Source: Candidatus Aquicultor primus
Lineage (GTDB): Bacteria > Actinomycetota > Aquicultoria > Aquicultorales > Aquicultoraceae
Length of the DNA stretch: 5,851 nt
Assembly: GCA_001767575.1 (NCBI GenBank)
Contig: MELI01000093.1
Location: 4,535 to 10,385, forward strand
Direction: 5' to 3'
The translations under genes and the position numbers were made by a program. Within the stretch, counting starts at the first letter, position 1; every line of letters begins with the position of its first letter. Under the pieces are notes generated by a model that was not told the origin of the DNA, did no database searches, and worked only from the letters and a program-made list of their open reading frames with translations. Positions 1 to 4,677 of the stretch are shown here, one piece after another.

Positions 1-1127
1 ACTTATCCGGGTTTTTTGAAAGCCATGAGCCGCCGTGTCTCTCACTCTACCAGCCGACTCATCGGTACCAGCCCGAAAGCAGCCAGGACCTGATAAGGTT
101 TCGGAACCTCTTAAAGGTGATGGAAGAGTCACTGCGACAGAGGTATCCGACGCGTGAAGTCCAACCGCTTCTGGAGCCGTTCCAGGCCTTGGCCGAAGAT
201 CACGACTTCTGGAGTCACACCCTCGAGGGATTGGCCGTGCTGGGCTCACCCGGAATGTTTCGGGCGTATAGACTCCAGCGCCAGGTTGGTGAGTTGGTTG
301 TCGTGGCCGATAGCCTCCACACCAAACCTCTGATGCGCATCGTTCAGTCGGCCGACCGCTACCAGGTTCTCGGTCTCAACCGGCATGAAGTCAGGCTATT
401 CGAGGGTAACCGCGACGCATTAGACGAGTTCGAACCGGCCAAAGGCGTCCCGCGGACTCTCACCGAGGCGCTGGGCGAGGAATTGACCGAGCCGCAGCAA
501 ACCGTCGCCTCTTATGGCACGGGGGGCGCCGAGCCCGCGACGTACCACGGCCACAGCGCGAAGCAGGATGAGGTCGACATCGACGCGGAGCGATTCTTCC
601 GCGTTGTCGACCACGCCGTCCTGGAGCATCACTCGCGACCATCGGGTCTGCCTTTATTGTTGGCGGCGCTGCCGGAAAGCAGCAGTCTTTTCCGCCAGGT
701 CAGCCGCAACCCGTTCCTGTTGGCCGAGGGAATCGACATCCATACCGGCGCCCTGCCGATAGATGAGCTCCGTGACTTAGCCTGGCGGGCTGTTGAGCCC
801 CATTATCTTGCCCGGCTCGGCGCGTTGGTCGACGCGTTCGGGGAGGCAATCTCCAAGGGGCTCGGCGCGGACGAACTGGCTGTGGTCGGCGAGGCGGCAG
901 TGGCCGGACGGGTAGCGACTCTGCTCATCGAAGCCGAACGCCAGGTTCCCGGAAGGCTTGACGCCAAGACCGGTCGGATTGACTTCGACGAACTGGTCAA
1001 TCCGGGGGTTGACGACCTCCTCGACGACCTTGGAGAGTTGGTTTTAAAGATGGGCGGCCAGGTCGTGGTCGTCCCGGCCGAGAAGATGCCGGCGCTGACG
1101 GGCTTGGCTGCGATCTATCGATTTTAA
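1..1127 (+). CDS. baeRF family 3 protein (bacterial aeRF1-like), 5' end outside window
   Basis: The frame is open from base 3 to the TAA at 1125-1127, giving 374 visible residues. Bases 30-65 already encode a family-like N-terminus (PPCLSLYQPTHR), followed by DLIRFRNLLK, so the GTG at 117 is internal and the true start lies a few codons left of the window. Visible hallmarks, as I recall the family, are a DFW segment followed by a GLAVLGSPGMFRAYRL strand, then VVVADSLHTKPL. A glycine-rich loop ending in YHGHS follows, then PFLLAEGI and EPHYLARL, and a C-terminal AVAGRVATLLIEAER segment ending in EKMPALTGLAAIYRF. The family is related to archaeal/eukaryotic peptide release factor 1 and has been proposed to act on ribosomes in stress or conflict, but its biochemistry is not established. 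I see no GGQ peptide-release motif. The total length fits a full-size member (about 380 residues). No clear terminator follows it. Family assignment is from remembered motifs, not a profile search. Confidence 0.8.
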   Translation, partial: LSGFFESHEPPCLSLYQPTHRYQPESSQDLIRFRNLLKVMEESLRQRYPTREVQPLLEPFQALAEDHDFWSHTLEGLAVLGSPGMFRAYRLQRQVGELVVVADSLHTKPLMRIVQSADRYQVLGLNRHEVRLFEGNRDALDEFEPAKGVPRTLTEALGEELTEPQQTVASYGTGGAEPATYHGHSAKQDEVDIDAERFFRVVDHAVLEHHSRPSGLPLLLAALPESSSLFRQVSRNPFLLAEGIDIHTGALPIDELRDLAWRAVEPHYLARLGALVDAFGEAISKGLGADELAVVGEAAVAGRVATLLIEAERQVPGRLDAKTGRIDFDELVNPGVDDLLDDLGELVLKMGGQVVVVPAEKMPALTGLAAIYRF

Positions 1128-1192
1128 GCCTGTTTAAACCACTTAAGCGATTATTCCCATTTCTGAAGCGACTAAGCACTGCTCCAGATGCG

Positions 1193-1219
1193 ATGACGTG
1201 TAGCGTTATGTGGTAAAAT
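1193..1219 (+). promoter_or_regulatory. Candidate extended -10 promoter for the 113-codon gene
   Basis: TAAAAT at 1214-1219 is preceded by TGG, forming an extended -10 element. A weak -35 match, ATGACG (four of six bases), lies at 1193-1198 with a short 15-base spacer. Transcription would start near 1226, leaving a leader of about 74 bases before the preferred GTG start. It is the only good promoter-like site between the baeRF gene and this gene, and suggests that the two are not strictly co-transcribed. Confidence 0.35.
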
Positions 1220-1284
1220 AGCCAGCAGCATCTCTTGAAATGTAATAGTTTGAGGCCTGCGCAGTGTTGGTGGGGCCGCTTAAT

Positions 1285-1291
1285 AGGAAGG
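1285..1291 (+). promoter_or_regulatory. Shine-Dalgarno site that decides the start of the 113-codon gene
   Basis: AGGAAGG ends eight bases before the GTG at 1300. The longer alternative, GTG at 1264, has only GAGG at 1252-1255 in front of it. The stronger match and good spacing favour 1300. Confidence 0.6.
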
Positions 1292-1299
1292 CGTTTTCT

Positions 1300-1641
1300 G
1301 TGCAGATAGAAGTCAGAATAATCACTCGCGATTATGAGTTGGGGCTTAGGCTTTTCGATACTCGTAGGTTTCCGAGTCGGTATCCGAAGGCCGTACCCGG
1401 TGAAGCCGTTGTCAGTTCGCAGAGTTTGACGGAGAACGAGGAGTCGATGGAGTGGACCGAGATAATCGACCTCGTCGTCGATTTCGATGAGAACTGTTCC
1501 GTCGAGATGTTTGCCAACTGGTTATATGGCAAGCTTACAGTCAAGCCGGACGATGTATATTCATTGACGATTGCCGGAACGACCGTCGAGTTCGATGAGG
1601 CGGAGATAGCGCACGCCGTCGAAGAGGGGCTTAAACGCTAA
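1300..1641 (+). CDS. Hypothetical protein, 113 residues, unknown function
   Basis: I do not recognise this protein. It begins with a beta-like stretch (MQIEVRIITRDYELGLRLF) and then has a basic, proline-containing segment (RRFPSRYPKAVPGEAV). An acidic middle region rich in Glu and Asp follows (ENEESMEWTEIIDLVVDFDEN), and the C-terminal half (LTVKPDDVYSLTIAGTTVEFDEAEIAHAVEEGLKR) looks like a small alpha/beta fold ending in a helix. There is no signal peptide, membrane segment or cysteine pair; the single Cys is in DENCSVEMF. It is therefore probably cytoplasmic. The frame can be extended to GTG at 1264, adding 12 residues, but the ribosome site favours 1300. It lies downstream of the baeRF gene with a 172-base gap, carries its own candidate promoter and ends just before a strong hairpin terminator. 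A link to the baeRF protein is possible but rests on adjacency alone. Confidence 0.7.
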   Translation: MQIEVRIITRDYELGLRLFDTRRFPSRYPKAVPGEAVVSSQSLTENEESMEWTEIIDLVVDFDENCSVEMFANWLYGKLTVKPDDVYSLTIAGTTVEFDEAEIAHAVEEGLKR

Positions 1642-1647
1642 AACTAA

Positions 1648-1679
1648 AAAACCAAGCTGCTGTAATGCAGCTTGGTTTT
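1648..1679. terminator. Bidirectional intrinsic terminator between convergent genes
   Basis: A perfect 13-bp inverted repeat (AAAACCAAGCTGC at 1648-1660, GCAGCTTGGTTTT at 1667-1679) surrounds a six-base loop, TGTAAT. On the plus strand the stem runs into four T's, ending the 113-codon gene seven bases after its stop. Read on the minus strand, the stem runs into six T's followed by AGTTTTA. It is therefore at least as good for transcripts arriving from the MmpS-like and micro-protein genes. Its position between two converging units fits a shared terminator. Confidence 0.9.
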
Positions 1680-1737
1680 GATTAAAATCGCCGGCCGTCT
1701 TTGTCGTGTTGCTGGAGAAAAACTATATATAACCCGC

Positions 1738-1851
1738 CTATAAGACGCCTAAACGTTTCAACCTGAGCCAGCTGGATACGATTGGCTGGTACCAGAAGAC
1801 TAACGCCAACCCGATGGCCGCCGCCCCTAAGAAATATAGCATCTTTTTCAA
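1738..1851 (-). CDS. Small single-pass membrane protein, 37 residues, TTG start
   Basis: The reading frame runs from TTG (1851-1849) to TAG (1740-1738). The product begins MKKMLYFLGAAAIGLALVFW and continues YQPIVSSWLRLKRLGVL. It has two lysines at the N-terminus, a hydrophobic segment over about residues 4-20, and a positively charged tail (R30, K32, R33). That is the layout of a one-pass membrane micro-protein. The main support is a perfect AAAGGAGG at 1867-1860 placed eight bases before the TTG. The internal ATG at 1842 would be 17 bases away, which is too far. The gene lies downstream of the MmpS-like gene on the same strand, 285 bases away, and about 60 bases before the hairpin terminator. 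I recognise no family. Function is unknown; a small regulator or partner of a membrane complex is only a guess. Confidence 0.65.
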   Translation of the reverse strand: MKKMLYFLGAAAIGLALVFWYQPIVSSWLRLKRLGVL

Positions 1852-1859
1852 ATATATCG

Positions 1860-1867
1860 CCTCCTTT
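1860..1867 (-). promoter_or_regulatory. Strong Shine-Dalgarno of the 37-codon micro-gene
   Basis: Read on the minus strand this is AAAGGAGG, a long match to the anti-SD end of 16S rRNA, eight bases before a TTG codon. A seven-codon ORF (MFLARIK) on the same strand ends with a TAA that overlaps its first bases. The site is the best evidence that the micro-gene is translated and that its start is TTG rather than the internal ATG. Confidence 0.7.
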
Positions 1868-2136
1868 ACTTGATTCTTGCCAAAAACATCTATTTGCTAA
1901 CGTTGTGCCCGCGTTTTAGCAGCACGTTATGATAACCGCTATTGCGGACGGTCGTTGGTCTGGCTATTTCTGTTTCGACTATTGCTGTGATGTTGCCGGT
2001 TGGCGTAGGGCTTAAGGGTTATTAAAGTTTCTAAGAGCTACTTCAAAACATACTGGGCTGATAAGTTACTATACCATAGACTGACCGACAACGGCATCTA
2101 TATTATACCCATAGCGGCACTATTTGCGGCGCGGCT
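1868..2136. other. Intergenic region without a convincing gene
   Basis: No frame here combines a start codon, a ribosome site and a family-like product. The visible contents are as follows. An odd-centred perfect dyad, GTTATGATAAC, lies at 1926-1936. A small hairpin, CCGC-TATT-GCGG, lies at 1936-1947. Two AT-rich minus-strand sites resemble -10 boxes: TATAAT near 2102-2107, and TATAGT preceded by TGG near 2068-2076. Neither has a clear -35 partner. Two overlapping plus-strand open stretches (1942-2025 and 2009-2155) have hydrophobic, coding-like translations but poor starts. The region could be the leader of the micro-gene, or decayed coding sequence. Confidence 0.4.
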
Positions 2137-2559
2137 CTATTTGTCGCCGGCATAGCCTGAAGCGGTCGCCATAACGAAGGGTCCGAAGTTTTCTTGCTCT
2201 TTCCAGACCTTGCCGTCGACGATAATCTCGACCTTTATCAAACCGGAATCCCTAGCTTGCGCCGATATGTATAAAGACGTTCCGGCCGGAGCGCCGGCAG
2301 GGGATTTCCATCGCCAGGGTACGCTGGTTTCCAGCTTATCGGTCCAGCCCTTTTCATTGGTGTAAGTGATTATCGCTCTTTTAGATGTGCCGGTCACGTT
2401 ATACTCGACATTGTAGCCGGTATTTTGTTCCGAACCCAAGCCGGAAAGTAACGACGCGCCAAACCCTAAAGCACCCAAGATAATCATCGAGGCTACCAAG
2501 ATGAGCGGTATTTTCACGACCCATTGCGTGTTGCCGAACCAGTCCAAGAAATCTCTCAT
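2137..2559 (-). CDS. MmpS-like small membrane protein, 140 residues
   Basis: The chosen ATG (2559-2557) has GGGAG at 2571-2567 seven bases upstream. An in-frame ATG at 2631 would add 24 residues that look like neither a signal nor a domain. The product begins MRDFLDWFGNTQWVVKIP, followed by a hydrophobic segment over about residues 17-40, then an outside domain. That domain carries VEYNVTGTSKRAIITYTNEKG (residues 51-71), SVPWRWKS (79-86), SLYISAQARDSGLIKVEIIVDGKVW (95-119) and a final ATASG. This order of a VTGT strand, an ITYTN strand, a (V/L)PW turn, an AQ strand and an I-VDG strand matches the beta-sandwich of the mycobacterial MmpS family. Members work with MmpL transporters in lipid or siderophore export, and no mmpL gene is in this window. 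The cysteine pair common in actinobacterial members is absent, and the family call is from memory of motifs. The gene is divergent from the flavin reductase gene. Confidence 0.75.
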   Translation of the reverse strand: MRDFLDWFGNTQWVVKIPLILVASMIILGALGFGASLLSGLGSEQNTGYNVEYNVTGTSKRAIITYTNEKGWTDKLETSVPWRWKSPAGAPAGTSLYISAQARDSGLIKVEIIVDGKVWKEQENFGPFVMATASGYAGDK

Positions 2560-2602
2560 TGCTCTGCTCCCAAGGGCATGTTTACGCAGATTTGCTGAGT
2601 TA

Positions 2603-2611
2603 ATCGTACCA
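2603..2611 (-). promoter_or_regulatory. Candidate extended -10 for the MmpS-like gene
   Basis: Read on the minus strand this is TGGTACGAT: an extended TGn followed by a four-of-six match to TATAAT. The -35 position 17 bases upstream (ATGTTC) is weak. Transcription would start near 2596, leaving a leader of about 37 bases before the preferred ATG, which fits the start choice at 2559. Confidence 0.3.
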
Positions 2612-2649
2612 TAGGCACACGCTAAGAACATATCTTTTTAGCGCGGCGG

Positions 2650-2659
2650 ATACATGTAT
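2650..2659. promoter_or_regulatory. Perfect 10-bp palindrome in divergent spacer, possible operator
   Basis: ATACATGTAT is its own reverse complement. It lies between the divergent MmpS-like and flavin reductase genes, upstream of both start regions. A dimeric repressor site is possible, but short palindromes also arise by chance and no regulator gene is present in the window. Confidence 0.25.
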
Positions 2660-2718
2660 GGAGTGCCGGTTATTTAAGCACTTGGCGTTTAGAACCTTCG
2701 AGCGGTGGAATACACTAT

Positions 2719-2730
2719 AAGGAGGAGGGG
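2719..2730 (+). promoter_or_regulatory. Strong Shine-Dalgarno of the flavin reductase-like gene
   Basis: A long purine run, AAGGAGGAGGGG, ends five bases before the GTG at 2736. Several GTG triplets overlap here (2732, 2734, 2736), but only 2736 is in the frame of the family-like protein. The strong site supports high expression from the GTG start. Confidence 0.75.
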
Positions 2731-2735
2731 AGTGT

Positions 2736-3242
2736 GTGAACACTAAAGCGCTGCAAAAAATCAGCTACGGCATGTATGTCATAGGGTCAAAGAGTGGTGA
2801 GCGGCTCAACGGACAAATCGCAAACACGGTCGTACAGACGACGTCGGAGCCGCCTATGATTGCGGTCTGCATAAACAAGCAGAACCTAACACATGAATTT
2901 ATTAAAGAAAGTGGCGTGTTTTCGGCATCGGTGCTCTCGGAAGAAACACCCATGTTGTTTATCGGCCATTTCGGGTTTAAATCCGGCAGGGATTTCGACA
3001 AATTCGAGGGGATGAATTACCGCGCGGGACAGACCGGCGCACCAATCGTTCTCGACAATGCCACAGCATTTATCGAGGCGGAGGTTGTCGGCAGCATGGA
3101 TGCCGGGAGCCACACGATGTTCTTCGGAAAAGTAATCGATTGCGACTTGCTCGCCGAAGGCACGCCCATGACCTATGCTTTCTACCACGAAGTCAAACGC
3201 GGCAAGTCGCCCAAAGCCGCGCCGACCTATATCAAGGAATAG
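2736..3242 (+). CDS. Flavin reductase-like FMN-binding protein (Hrb-type flavodomain)
   Basis: This is a 168-residue cytoplasmic protein of the FMN-binding split-barrel family (flavin reductase/flavoredoxin type). Recognisable segments are KISYGMYVIGSKSGERLNG (8-26), TVVQTTSEPPMIAVCINKQN (31-50), SGVFSASVLSEE (59-70) and GSHTMFFGKVIDCDLL (124-139). The tail, VKRGKSPKAAPTYIKE, is like the junction that precedes the rubredoxin domain in the fused high-molecular-weight rubredoxin (Hrb) of Moorella-like acetogens. There Hrb accepts electrons from NAD(P)H and passes them to flavodiiron proteins that reduce oxygen or nitric oxide. Here the rubredoxin half is a separate gene 41 bases downstream, so the two probably act together in oxidative or nitrosative defence. 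The flavodiiron partner is not in the window. A weak promoter (TTGGCG at 2682-2687, TGGAAT at 2706-2711) would put the transcript start right at the ribosome site. Confidence 0.88.
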   Translation: MNTKALQKISYGMYVIGSKSGERLNGQIANTVVQTTSEPPMIAVCINKQNLTHEFIKESGVFSASVLSEETPMLFIGHFGFKSGRDFDKFEGMNYRAGQTGAPIVLDNATAFIEAEVVGSMDAGSHTMFFGKVIDCDLLAEGTPMTYAFYHEVKRGKSPKAAPTYIKE

Positions 3243-3283
3243 CTCTTTAAGAGAGAAGAGCGATTGAGAGGAGCCGATTGATA

Positions 3284-3442
3284 ATGGACAAATACGAATG
3301 CCTAGTTTGCGGATACATTTACAACCCGGAGGAAGGTGACCCTGATTCGGGCGTAAGCGCGGGTACCGCATTCGAGGACTTGCCCGACGAGTGGGTCTGC
3401 CCGGTGTGCGGCGCCGGCAAAGACCAGTTTGAAAAGGTCTAA
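3284..3442 (+). CDS. Rubredoxin
   Basis: This is a 52-residue protein, the usual rubredoxin size, that the supplied long-frame view would miss. It begins [20 protein letters not shown] and ends [17 protein letters not shown]. The two metal knuckles are C6-L-V-C9-G and C39-P-V-C42-G, which bind one iron through four cysteines. Tyr, Asp-Pro-Asp and the conserved [10 protein letters not shown] stretch are all in place. It is a one-electron carrier in the cytoplasm. AGGAG at 3269-3273 lies ten bases before the ATG; a TTG two codons upstream is in frame but only four bases from that site, so ATG is preferred. It follows the flavin reductase-like gene closely and is probably co-transcribed with it. 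Its TAA overlaps the stop of the convergent exoribonuclease gene. Confidence 0.97.
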   Translation: MDKYECLVCGYIYNPEEGDPDSGVSAGTAFEDLPDEWVCPVCGAGKDQFEKV

Positions 3443-4395
3443 TCCCCGTCGTCGATATTTCTAAGGTATATGAAGCGCTCGAGTACTTTGTTGTAAGGGC
3501 TCCATTCCGCTCCGGCATCCGATTTCTCATCGATTAGCAAGAACGCGTTGATTTTGGCATCCGCGTCGTCGCAGAGATGCAGGAGCAGGGCTTCGATAGT
3601 CTTCGGTTTTCGCGGCGATTGGTTTTCGTAAGAGCCATGGTGACTCAGGATGAGATGTCCGAGCTGGAGAACGATTTCAGCATCGATGTCACTCAGCCTG
3701 CCGGCCCGCTCGTTTATCATTTCATAGCCGAGAACATGGTGGCCGATGAGCCGCCCAATGGTCGAGTAGTCTATCATTTGCGTGTATGAGAACTCGCGCA
3801 GCTTTCCTATATCGTGTACGAGGGCACCCGCTACCAGCAGGTCCCGGTTGACTTTGCCCGGGTAGAGCTCGGCTATGCGGTCGCAAAGTCTGGCTACGCC
3901 GACCGAGTGCTCCAGCAAGCCTCCCAGATAGGCGTGGTGAAAGCCTTTAGCAGCCGGTGCCTTGGTGAACTCCGCCAGAATGTTGTCGTCGAAGATTTCT
4001 TGCAGCAGCCTTCTGAGTTGAGGATTTTTCATAGTACCGACGATTTCGAGCAGCTCGGCTTGCAACGCGTCGGTGTCCGCGCTGGTAGTTGGTATGAAGT
4101 CCGAATAATCTATCTCGCTGTCGACAACCGGTTCGAGGCTGCTGATTTTTAGTTGTGGTTTTTGCTGGTAAAGCTCGATGACGCCGGTGACTTTGACTAT
4201 CGAGCCCACGTCGAAGCGGTCGTAAGTCGCGTCGGGCACGCTCCATATCTTCGCGCCAATCGTCCCGGTTTTATTTCCAAGGACTAGGTCCGCGAATGCG
4301 CTGCCGGTTTTCGTTAGCTTCTTTTCTTTTCTATGCACGACAAAACAAGCGTCGACATGCTCACCACCTGCTAGCGAGTTAAGATCTTGTGTCAT
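3439..4395 (-). CDS. yhaM: YhaM-family 3'-5' exoribonuclease (OB fold + HD domain)
   Basis: The 318-residue length is close to Bacillus YhaM (about 314). Residues 1-90 form an OB-type nucleic-acid-binding domain, with [17 protein letters not shown] (36-52) and [22 protein letters not shown] (63-84). Residues 150-285 form a metal-dependent HD hydrolase domain. Likely ligands are H163 in [12 protein letters not shown]194-D195 in [10 protein letters not shown]219/H220 in [11 protein letters not shown]252/H253 in [17 protein letters not shown], and D276/D277 in [12 protein letters not shown]. The Mn-dependent family trims RNA, and single-stranded DNA in some members, from the 3' end. It acts in the cytoplasm in RNA turnover. 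The start ATG has GAGGGG at 4407-4402 six bases upstream and a strong promoter farther up. The last bases overlap the rubredoxin stop. The gene is divergent from the thymidylate synthase gene. All key residues appear intact. Confidence 0.93.
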   Translation of the reverse strand: MTQDLNSLAGGEHVDACFVVHRKEKKLTKTGSAFADLVLGNKTGTIGAKIWSVPDATYDRFDVGSIVKVTGVIELYQQKPQLKISSLEPVVDSEIDYSDFIPTTSADTDALQAELLEIVGTMKNPQLRRLLQEIFDDNILAEFTKAPAAKGFHHAYLGGLLEHSVGVARLCDRIAELYPGKVNRDLLVAGALVHDIGKLREFSYTQMIDYSTIGRLIGHHVLGYEMINERAGRLSDIDAEIVLQLGHLILSHHGSYENQSPRKPKTIEALLLHLCDDADAKINAFLLIDEKSDAGAEWSPYNKVLERFIYLRNIDDGD

Positions 4396-4438
4396 GGAGC
4401 GCCCCTCATTCTCTTAGACCCTTCGCAATGCTCCACCC

Positions 4439-4469
4439 ATTATATATTAAGCGGACGCAACGTTGTCAA
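4439..4469 (-). promoter_or_regulatory. Strong sigma-70-type promoter of the yhaM-like gene
   Basis: On the minus strand a perfect TTGACA (4469-4464) is followed 17 bases later by TATATA (4446-4441), or 19 bases later by a perfect TATAAT (4444-4439). Transcription would begin near 4432, leaving a leader of about 37 bases before the ATG at 4395. It is the best promoter match in the window and suggests housekeeping expression. Confidence 0.75.
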
Positions 4470-4485
4470 TTTTGGGTCATTCTAT

Positions 4486-4677
4486 GTTTGGACAAGCGAG
4501 TCCAAGAATCAGGTAGCCGGCCCGAGAGACCGGTGGCTCAATGGCGTTGTACGGGGGGGCGCACAAAAGATATTATTGGTATATTCTAAAGATGGAATCG
4601 TTTTTCGAAATGGCCGGGGCTTCTCAAGCCGAACATGTGTCGGCGATGCAGCATATATTATTATTCTAGGGGAGATT
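4486..4677 (+). other. Thymidylate synthase upstream region with several small hairpins
   Basis: The spacer holds no gene, and the open frame running in from 4387 is not protein-like. It has a 6-bp hairpin, TTGGAC-AAGCGA-GTCCAA, at 4488-4505. An AGCCGG...CCGGTGGCT fold with a bulge lies at 4515-4538. Two hairpins near the gene share three bases and cannot form together: GGCTT-CTC-AAGCC at 4618-4630 and GCCGA-ACATGTG-TCGGC at 4628-4644. An AT-rich stretch and the ribosome site follow. I match it to no known riboswitch. A mutually exclusive fold could regulate the gene, but all of these stems are short. Confidence 0.3.
4577..4585 (+). promoter_or_regulatory. Candidate extended -10 promoter for thymidylate synthase
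   Basis: TGGTATATT combines a TGn extension with a five-of-six match to TATAAT. The -35 position (around 4557-4562, GGGCGC) does not match. Transcription would start near 4592, giving a leader of about 86 bases before the ATG at 4678. No better plus-strand promoter was seen in the 282-base spacer. Confidence 0.35.

Noticed and set aside
1264..1299. A longer start (GTG 1264) for the 113-codon gene.
   Set aside because: Its ribosome site is only GAGG, while the GTG at 1300 has AGGAAGG. It cannot be fully excluded.
1870..1893. A seven-codon minus-strand ORF (MFLARIK) just before the micro-gene.
   Set aside because: It has no ribosome site of its own and is too short to judge. Its stop overlapping the Shine-Dalgarno is probably chance.
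2560..2631. A 24-residue N-terminal extension of the MmpS-like protein.
   Set aside because: The ATG at 2631 has no good ribosome site and the extra residues match neither a signal nor the family. The ATG at 2559 has GGGAG at good spacing.
2886..3530. A 214-codon minus-strand frame opposite the flavin reductase-like and rubredoxin genes.
   Set aside because: It lies antisense to two clear genes, has an arginine- and proline-rich shadow composition, and matches no family.
3577..4246. Several 70-112 codon frames within the yhaM-like gene on both strands.
   Set aside because: They are shadows of a gene with intact OB and HD domains, and none has a ribosome site or family-like motif.
4511..4550. 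A tRNA-like phrase (GGTGGCTCAATGG) in the thymidylate synthase spacer.
   Set aside because: There is no acceptor stem, anticodon arm or T-loop around it, so it is not a tRNA gene.
4387..4677. A 97-codon N-terminal extension of the thymidylate synthase frame.
   Set aside because: It has no ribosome site, overlaps the yhaM-like start and its promoter, and does not read like a protein. The ribosome site and family alignment place the start at 4678.
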